This document shows positions 59,496 through 64,000 of a stretch of DNA of 64,000 bases, in pieces. This DNA comes from Lactiplantibacillus daowaiensis. Lineage in GTDB: Bacteria; Bacillota; Bacilli; Lactobacillales; Lactobacillaceae. The DNA lies in contig NZ_BJDJ01000012.1 in NCBI RefSeq assembly GCF_005405085.1, positions 35,181-99,180 on the forward strand. The letters run 5' to 3'. The translations under genes were made by a program, and so were the position numbers. The notes beneath the pieces are model-generated. The model saw nothing but the letters and a program-made list of their open reading frames with translations, was not told the DNA's origin and did not search any database. Position 1 is the stretch's first letter; the number at the start of each line of letters is the position of its first letter.

Positions 59496-59702
59496 ATGTC
59501 TCGTGATGAATTGACACGCACCTTTAATCATTTGCGACAACAGCTTATCGTTTGGGCCGTCACTGCAATTGGTTTAGCCGTCATGCGAAGCTTTTTGCTC
59601 CCACAATTATTAACCTTTGTCTTTTGGTGTAGCGTGGCTTACTGTTTGGTCCTCTTTATTGCGCTGGTAATCGTGACCATCATGCGGCTTCGAACTAAAT
59701 GA
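59496..59702 (+). CDS. small two-helix membrane protein
   Basis: A 68-aa protein with two hydrophobic helices (about 17-36 and 38-62) and a basic C-terminus. TTAAGGAAGTG lies before the ATG. It stands between tRNA-Gln and tRNA-Glu. No family recognised. Confidence 0.7.
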   Translation: MSRDELTRTFNHLRQQLIVWAVTAIGLAVMRSFLLPQLLTFVFWCSVAYCLVLFIALVIVTIMRLRTK

Positions 59703-59747
59703 AGAATTGACAAGCGTTCAATCTTTTTGTAAGATGGTAATTGAATT

Positions 59748-59820
59748 TGCCCGCTGGTCAAATTGGTTAAGACGTCGCCCTCTCAAGGCGGAGTTACGGG
59801 TTCGATCCCCGTGCGGGTGA
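59748..59820 (+). tRNA. tRNA-Glu(CUC)
   Basis: A 73-nt cloverleaf with D arm GGTCAAATTGGTTAAG, anticodon stem CGCC/GGCG around CTCTCAA (anticodon CTC), and T arm ACGGG-TTCGATC-CCCGT. The acceptor arms TGCCCGC and GCGGGTG pair with one end wobble. The bacterial norm is UUC for Glu, so this is probably an additional isoacceptor. Confidence 0.85.
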
Positions 59821-59846
59821 TTAATGGCTTTATTCGATAAATTTAA

Positions 59847-59888
59847 AAGGTCAAAACGTTGTTAAAACAGCGTTTTGGCCTTTTTTTG
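59847..59888 (+). terminator. terminator after tRNA-Glu
   Basis: AGGTCAAAACG pairs with CGTTTTGGCCT, followed by seven T. Confidence 0.88.
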
Positions 59889-60068
59889 CTGGTTGTATCC
59901 ATTATTGCGTTTCCGACCGGCAAAAGATCACCTAAAATTAAGTTCTTTTCGCATAAATCAAACTTTAAGGCGTATTATCAATAAGTGAGGAAATAAAAAC
60001 GCCATTAATGGCAGGTGTGGACTGACGGGAAAGTTCATGCCAGTAAATCGATTTTGGAGGACGGGATA

Positions 60069-61322
60069 ATGAATAAAAGTAGTGGTGGCATCGGTTGTTT
60101 AGGATTCTTGGCTTTAGCAGTCGTGCTAGGTTTTGTGATGGAACATTGGATTTGGTTTGCAATTGGTGCGGTTATCATTGTCGGTATCATTATCTATGTT
60201 GTGTCACGGCCAGAGACCGATGAACAAAAACAAGCTAAGGCTGAGCGCGCCACGGAGATTCAACACCTAAAACAATGCGACTTAACTACCCTAGCAGTTA
60301 CAACAACAGATGTCTTATTAAAGCGCAATGAATTTGAATACTACCGTGCCAACAATGTCGACTGGTCAGAACCACGTACGCATACCACTAGAGTCAACTA
60401 TTCGGGTATGACAAGTTCAGTCAAAATTATGAAGGGCCTCTATTGGAAACAAGGTTCGATCAAACCAACTAGTCAAAAGGTGACCCAAAATGAACTTATC
60501 CATACGGGTACCTTGATTTTAACCAACAAACGATTAATCTTATTGCAATCTGATGGTAGTGTTGCCCAGATTACATTAGGCACGATTGCCAATTTAGTCC
60601 CTTACACCAACGGTCTGGATATTATGAAAACACGGGGTAAAAACGTGGCCTTACGCGGCAGTCTTGACGGCGAAGCCGCCGGGGTCGTCTTAACTAGATT
60701 GATTACCGATGACTATGCCGCTAAAAAGACGGCGACGGCCACACCTGCCACCGTCACCAGTGGACCGAAGATCATTACTAGTGTGACCGAAGAAACAGCT
60801 AGCACTCCCCATGAACCGCTCACAGCTCAGGTTTTGTTTGACAATATGGCTAAAGCCTCAACTTTAGATTGTCAACTTAACGAAAAAGAACGTTTCTTTG
60901 AATTTTCACTAAAAGATGTCGTGTTAGCTAACATCCAAACGACCTATTCACAAGATTGTGACGCCTACGCTGACTTCTTGAGCGAAATCCAAGAATTACG
61001 TCAAAGTATTCTTGAGAATGCCGCTACCATTGATGAAGATCTACCTGGTCAAGGTTACGGGGTACGTGCTTTCTTTGATCCTGGATTTAACACCTTGTTT
61101 GCACAAGTTCGCCAGGGGCACTTTGACTACTATGCACCAGATGATCCACAGTTTCCAAATGCCGCTAAATCCCCGGCTGACTTGACTGAGCAGCTTGATG
61201 ATCAGCCAAAAGTGGCCACTAACAATTATGATGAGCTCCGCCAATTAAAAGGCCTCCTTGATGACGGGATTATTTCGCAAACCGAATTTGACGCCAAAAA
61301 GAAACAGTTACTCAACTTATAA
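60069..61322 (+). CDS. membrane-anchored PH/SHOCT-domain protein
   Basis: A 417-aa protein. An N-terminal Gly/Ser stretch and two hydrophobic helices (about 8-24 and 29-48) anchor it. Residues about 150-215 look like a bacterial PH-type domain (LIHTGTLILTNKRLILL). The C-terminus, DELRQLKGLLDDGIISQTEF, is a SHOCT oligomerisation motif. The middle (about 255-385) is not recognised. The ATG at 60069 follows GGAGGAC. No pathway can be assigned. Confidence 0.78.
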   Translation: MNKSSGGIGCLGFLALAVVLGFVMEHWIWFAIGAVIIVGIIIYVVSRPETDEQKQAKAERATEIQHLKQCDLTTLAVTTTDVLLKRNEFEYYRANNVDWSEPRTHTTRVNYSGMTSSVKIMKGLYWKQGSIKPTSQKVTQNELIHTGTLILTNKRLILLQSDGSVAQITLGTIANLVPYTNGLDIMKTRGKNVALRGSLDGEAAGVVLTRLITDDYAAKKTATATPATVTSGPKIITSVTEETASTPHEPLTAQVLFDNMAKASTLDCQLNEKERFFEFSLKDVVLANIQTTYSQDCDAYADFLSEIQELRQSILENAATIDEDLPGQGYGVRAFFDPGFNTLFAQVRQGHFDYYAPDDPQFPNAAKSPADLTEQLDDQPKVATNNYDELRQLKGLLDDGIISQTEFDAKKKQLLNL

Positions 61323-61323
61323 A

Positions 61324-61355
61324 ATTAGCCCGCAAAACCCGTTTTAGGCTTTTTT
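61324..61355 (+). terminator. terminator after the SHOCT gene
   Basis: AGCCcgcAAAAC and GTTTTaGGCT arms followed by six T. Confidence 0.75.
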
Positions 61356-61488
61356 CCAGACAAATAAGCCTTTACGACTTGCCTGACGGGATTATAATAG
61401 AGAGGTAGATTGTTTAGTAACGTTATGTTTTATAGCGTTTTAGTAAAAATTAACTGTTTCTAATGTCAAAACGAAGGAGATCTTGTTA

Positions 61489-61716
61489 GTGGTATACAAA
61501 GATGTATTTGGAATTGATCACGATGATTGTCATATTGTACAAACTCGGCATGAATTCAACCGCATCTTCATTATTGAAAACGAAGTCGGCTCACGCTTTA
61601 CTTGTATTAAGAAGGACGCGCCATTAGAGAAGAAAATGTCGGGTCATTGGAAGTATGCTAAGGCCAGTGATGCACCGAAGAACTATGCGGTGCCTTACAA
61701 AGCGCAAAAGCGCTAA
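61489..61716 (+). CDS. small conserved protein, host paralogue of the island's 73-aa protein
   Basis: A 75-aa soluble protein of unknown function, starting with GTG 9 bp after AAGGAG. DVFGIDHDDC at the start and HWKYAKASDAPKNY at the end align with the island protein at 44891-45112. The central part holds an RIFII strand and a GSRF turn. It is 23 bp before the next gene, so the two are likely cotranscribed. Confidence 0.7.
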   Translation: MVYKDVFGIDHDDCHIVQTRHEFNRIFIIENEVGSRFTCIKKDAPLEKKMSGHWKYAKASDAPKNYAVPYKAQKR

Positions 61717-61739
61717 AAATCGCTGAAAAGAGGGTCGAG

Positions 61740-62012
61740 ATGCGACTTTATAAACCGGTAACCAATCATAATGGGCGGGCCAATCGTGCAGATAACCGCC
61801 ACATTAACCCCTACTACGGCCAACATGGCGCTGAGTGGGTCAAAAACGGCAATGCGTCCCTTTATAACGCACAACATGAACACTCCCAAGCTAAGTTGCA
61901 CTTGCAGCATCGCTTCGGTACGGTTGCTTATAATGTGCTTTGGGTCATTGTTGCCATCATTGTGATGATTGTTGGAGGCTTTATCGTCTATTCGTTGGCA
62001 CTAAATCTTTAA
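61740..62012 (+). CDS. tail-anchored hypothetical protein, 90 aa
   Basis: A hydrophilic, Asn/His/Gln-rich N-terminal 60 residues followed by one membrane helix (about 66-88) at the C-terminus. No family recognised. AGAGGGTCGAG lies before the ATG. Cotranscribed with the 75-aa gene; followed by a terminator. Confidence 0.65.
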   Translation: MRLYKPVTNHNGRANRADNRHINPYYGQHGAEWVKNGNASLYNAQHEHSQAKLHLQHRFGTVAYNVLWVIVAIIVMIVGGFIVYSLALNL

Positions 62013-62015
62013 AAC

Positions 62016-62058
62016 AAAATCCACCAGTCGTCACTTACTGACAACTGGTGGATTTTTG
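62016..62058 (+). terminator. terminator after the 90-aa gene
   Basis: AAATCCACCAGTCGTCA pairs with TGACAACTGGTGGATTTTT. Confidence 0.88.
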
Positions 62059-62069
62059 TGTATCACGCG

Positions 62070-62261
62070 TTATTTTAAGAATGACTTACGTGTCACTAAT
62101 CGATAGATGGCATCACTTAGTCCGACTAAAAAGATTAGCCCGAGCCCCGCAATTTTTAGCCACGGCCAGGCTTGGTTGATACTGTCAACCTTGCTCCCGA
62201 TACCAAAAATAATTAAGCCAATCAAGATCAAAAGACTTTCAATTAGATTTAATGTTTTCAC
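62070..62261 (-). CDS. small membrane protein, 63 aa
   Basis: A protein with two hydrophobic helices (about 6-24 and 32-52) and a basic end. Starts with GTG after GAGGTGGCAGG. Unknown function. It lies convergent with the 90-aa gene and downstream of the pgi terminator, so it has its own promoter. Confidence 0.65.
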   Translation of the reverse strand: MKTLNLIESLLILIGLIIFGIGSKVDSINQAWPWLKIAGLGLIFLVGLSDAIYRLVTRKSFLK

Positions 62262-62297
62262 CCTGCCACCTCATTTCATCGTTCCCTATTATACTAA

Positions 62298-62342
62298 AAA
62301 ACGCGCCTAAAATCGGCTTTAACCAATTTTAGACACGTTAAA
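62298..62342 (-). terminator. terminator after pgi
   Basis: Minus-strand AACGTGTCTAAAATTGGTTA pairs with AGCCGATTTTAGGCGCGTTTTT. Confidence 0.82.
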
Positions 62343-62358
62343 ATTTTAAAAATTAACT

Positions 62359-63711
62359 TTATTTGTTAAGACGAGCCGTTAACTTAGCCGTTAATTCTTC
62401 GTAGCCAGGCTTGCCAAGTAAAGCAAACATGTTGTTCTTGTAAGCTTCAACACCTGGTTGGTTGAATGGATTGATCCCGTTCAAGTAACCAGAAATAGCA
62501 ACTGCAGCTTCAAAGAAGTAAATCATGTAGCCCAACGTGTAAGCGTCTTGACTAGGAATGTTAACGATCATGTTAGGCACACCGCCATCGACATGGGCCA
62601 TAATAACCCCTTCAAAGGCTTTGGTGTTAACTTGTGCCATGGTCTTGCCTTCAAGATACTTCAAACCATCAAGGTTTTCAGCTTCCTTAGGCACATCAAC
62701 GTCACTAGTGGCATTTTCAACTTTAACAACTGTTTCCATCAAGTTACGACGGCCTTCTTGGATGTATTGACCCAAGGAGTGTAAGTCAGTTGTGAAGTTA
62801 GCTGATGATGGGTAGATACCTTTTTGGTCTTTCCCTTCGGATTCGCCCATTAATTGCTTCCACCATTCTGAGAACATCGCCATATTTGGTTCGTAGTTTT
62901 CAAGAATTTCAGTGGTATAGCCCTTCCGGTACAAGATGTTCCGGTAAGCAGCATATTGGTAAGCTTCGTTCTTGGTCAAATCAGCATCGCCGTATTCGCC
63001 TTGAGCATCAGCAGCACCCTTCATTAATGAATCGATGTCGCCGCCTGAAACAGCAATTGGCAATAAACCAACTGGGGTTAAGACAGTGAAACGACCACCA
63101 ACGTCATCAGGAATAACGAAAGTTTCGTAACCTTCAGCGTCAGATTCTTGCTTCAACGCACCGCGCTTGCGGTCAGTTGTGGCATAGATCCGGCCTTTGG
63201 CACCATCTTCGCCATACTTTTCAACTAACTTTTCTTTGAATACTCGGAAAGCGATTGAAGGTTCAGTCGTTGTCCCAGACTTAGAAATAACGTTAACTGA
63301 GAAGTCACGGTCGCCGATTAAGTGAATTAAATCGTTGACGTATGATGATGAAATTGAGTTCCCAGCAAAGACAACTTGTGGGAATTTACGGTCTTCACGT
63401 GAAAGTGATGACCAGAAAGTTTCGTGTAAGAATTCAATGGCTGCCCGAGCACCGAGGTATGAACCGCCAATCCCGATTACTACTAAGACATCAGAGTCAG
63501 ATTGAATCTTCTTTGCAGCCGCTTTAATACGGGCAAATTCTTCCTTATCGTAATCTGTTGGTAAATTTAACCAGCCACGGAAATCATTCCCGGCGCCAGT
63601 ACCTTCACGCAGCTCCTTGTCAGCAGCTGTGACCATAGCTTGCATTTCGCCAAGTTCGTTATCATGGACGAACTTAGTTAAATTAGAGCTGTCAAATGAA
63701 ATGTGTGCCAT
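62359..63711 (-). CDS. pgi: glucose-6-phosphate isomerase
   Basis: A 450-aa enzyme interconverting glucose-6-phosphate and fructose-6-phosphate in the cytoplasm. The first sugar-phosphate motif is [14 protein letters not shown] (78-91), followed by [14 protein letters not shown] (about 144-157). The signature [20 protein letters not shown] lies near residue 305, with catalytic residues. Single gene with its own terminator. AAAGCGCTT at 63778-63786 upstream is a partial CcpA-site match. Confidence 0.97.
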   Translation of the reverse strand: MAHISFDSSNLTKFVHDNELGEMQAMVTAADKELREGTGAGNDFRGWLNLPTDYDKEEFARIKAAAKKIQSDSDVLVVIGIGGSYLGARAAIEFLHETFWSSLSREDRKFPQVVFAGNSISSSYVNDLIHLIGDRDFSVNVISKSGTTTEPSIAFRVFKEKLVEKYGEDGAKGRIYATTDRKRGALKQESDAEGYETFVIPDDVGGRFTVLTPVGLLPIAVSGGDIDSLMKGAADAQGEYGDADLTKNEAYQYAAYRNILYRKGYTTEILENYEPNMAMFSEWWKQLMGESEGKDQKGIYPSSANFTTDLHSLGQYIQEGRRNLMETVVKVENATSDVDVPKEAENLDGLKYLEGKTMAQVNTKAFEGVIMAHVDGGVPNMIVNIPSQDAYTLGYMIYFFEAAVAISGYLNGINPFNQPGVEAYKNNMFALLGKPGYEELTAKLTARLNK

Positions 63712-63837
63712 TTACTATTACCTCTTTCTATACATATTTAACAACTCACATTATACAATACGAGCCGACGGAATGAAAAGCGCTTCCGCCTGCTTTTTCT
63801 TAAATTTTCGCAATTTGTGTAAAAAATAAGCGTATTT

Positions 63838-63895
63838 ATACAAAAAAGACCCGCTTGATAACTGGTATCTATCAGGCAGCGTCTACTTTTGAAAC
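63838..63895 (-). terminator. terminator of the next minus-strand gene
   Basis: Minus-strand GACGCTGCCTGATA and TATCAAGCGGGTC arms with six T after. It would close a gene entering from beyond position 64000. Confidence 0.7.
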
Positions 63896-63938
63896 ATTTT
63901 TAAATAACTTTTTTAATTTAATAGGGCAAATTACAAGT

Positions 63939-64000
63939 TTAATCCGAACAAGCCCGGAATCTTTCAATGGCAGTCTGTTGATGATGTATTTTTAATGGTC
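63939..64000 (-). CDS. possible C-terminal end of a gene beyond the window
   Basis: An open minus-strand frame (ending PLKIHHQQTAIERFRACSD) stops about 45 bp before the terminator at 63838-63895. The arrangement suggests the last 20 codons of a gene. Too short to identify. Confidence 0.25.
   Translation of the reverse strand, partial: PLKIHHQQTAIERFRACSD

Noticed and set aside
63774..63790. CcpA (cre) site upstream of pgi
   Set aside because: The AAGCGCTT core is present but outer positions fit poorly (about 10 of 14), so it is only mentioned under pgi.

Overview
The window is low-GC Firmicute chromosome and reads as a Lactiplantibacillus plantarum-group lactobacillus. The basis is the gene content and order: ddl, a 2-hydroxyacid dehydrogenase, metNIQ under a T-box, an mbl-yidD-rodA cluster, murA, the atp operon, uraA, upp, glyA, a tdk-prfA-prmC-tsaC run, murT-gatD, manA, a branched-chain aminotransferase and pgi. 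Strain and species assignment rest on recognition of these genes, not on a search. Most genes lie on the minus strand.

Host region 1 (1-44.6 kb) is housekeeping. It holds cell-wall synthesis (ddl cut by the window edge, mbl, rodA, murA, murT-gatD), the eight-gene F1Fo ATPase (atpBEFHAGDC), pyrimidine salvage (uraA behind a PyrR attenuator, upp), one-carbon and translation functions (glyA, tsaC, prmC, prfA), thymidine kinase, methionine uptake behind a T-box, a large YfhO-type membrane protein, mannose-6-phosphate isomerase, a serine hydrolase, a branched-chain aminotransferase, a two-gene ABC exporter with a lipoprotein, a polysaccharide deacetylase and an M20 peptidase. Intrinsic terminators separate most units.

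Region 2 (44,702-59,325) is a 14.6-kb element integrated in the 3' end of a tRNA-Gln(CUG) gene. It is bounded by a 16-bp direct repeat. It encodes integrase, an XRE-type repressor, an excisionase-like protein, prim-pol and VapE-type replication proteins, and a complete head and packaging set: head-tail adaptor, HNH, small and large terminase, portal, fused protease-capsid, head-tail connector. It has no tail, holin or endolysin gene. This is the architecture of a capsid-forming phage-inducible chromosomal island (cf-PICI), a satellite that builds its own capsid and borrows a helper phage's tail. Added genes include a cold-shock protein, a DUF1304 membrane protein, an unrecognised 159-aa protein and a 29-aa hydrophobic peptide that may belong to a type I toxin-antitoxin locus. 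Iteron clusters next to the replication gene and near attR look like replication origins.

Region 3 (59.3-64 kb) contains tRNA-Gln, tRNA-Glu(CUC), several small poorly characterised genes (including a PH/SHOCT-type protein and a paralogue of a gene on the island), then pgi and the edge of the next unit.
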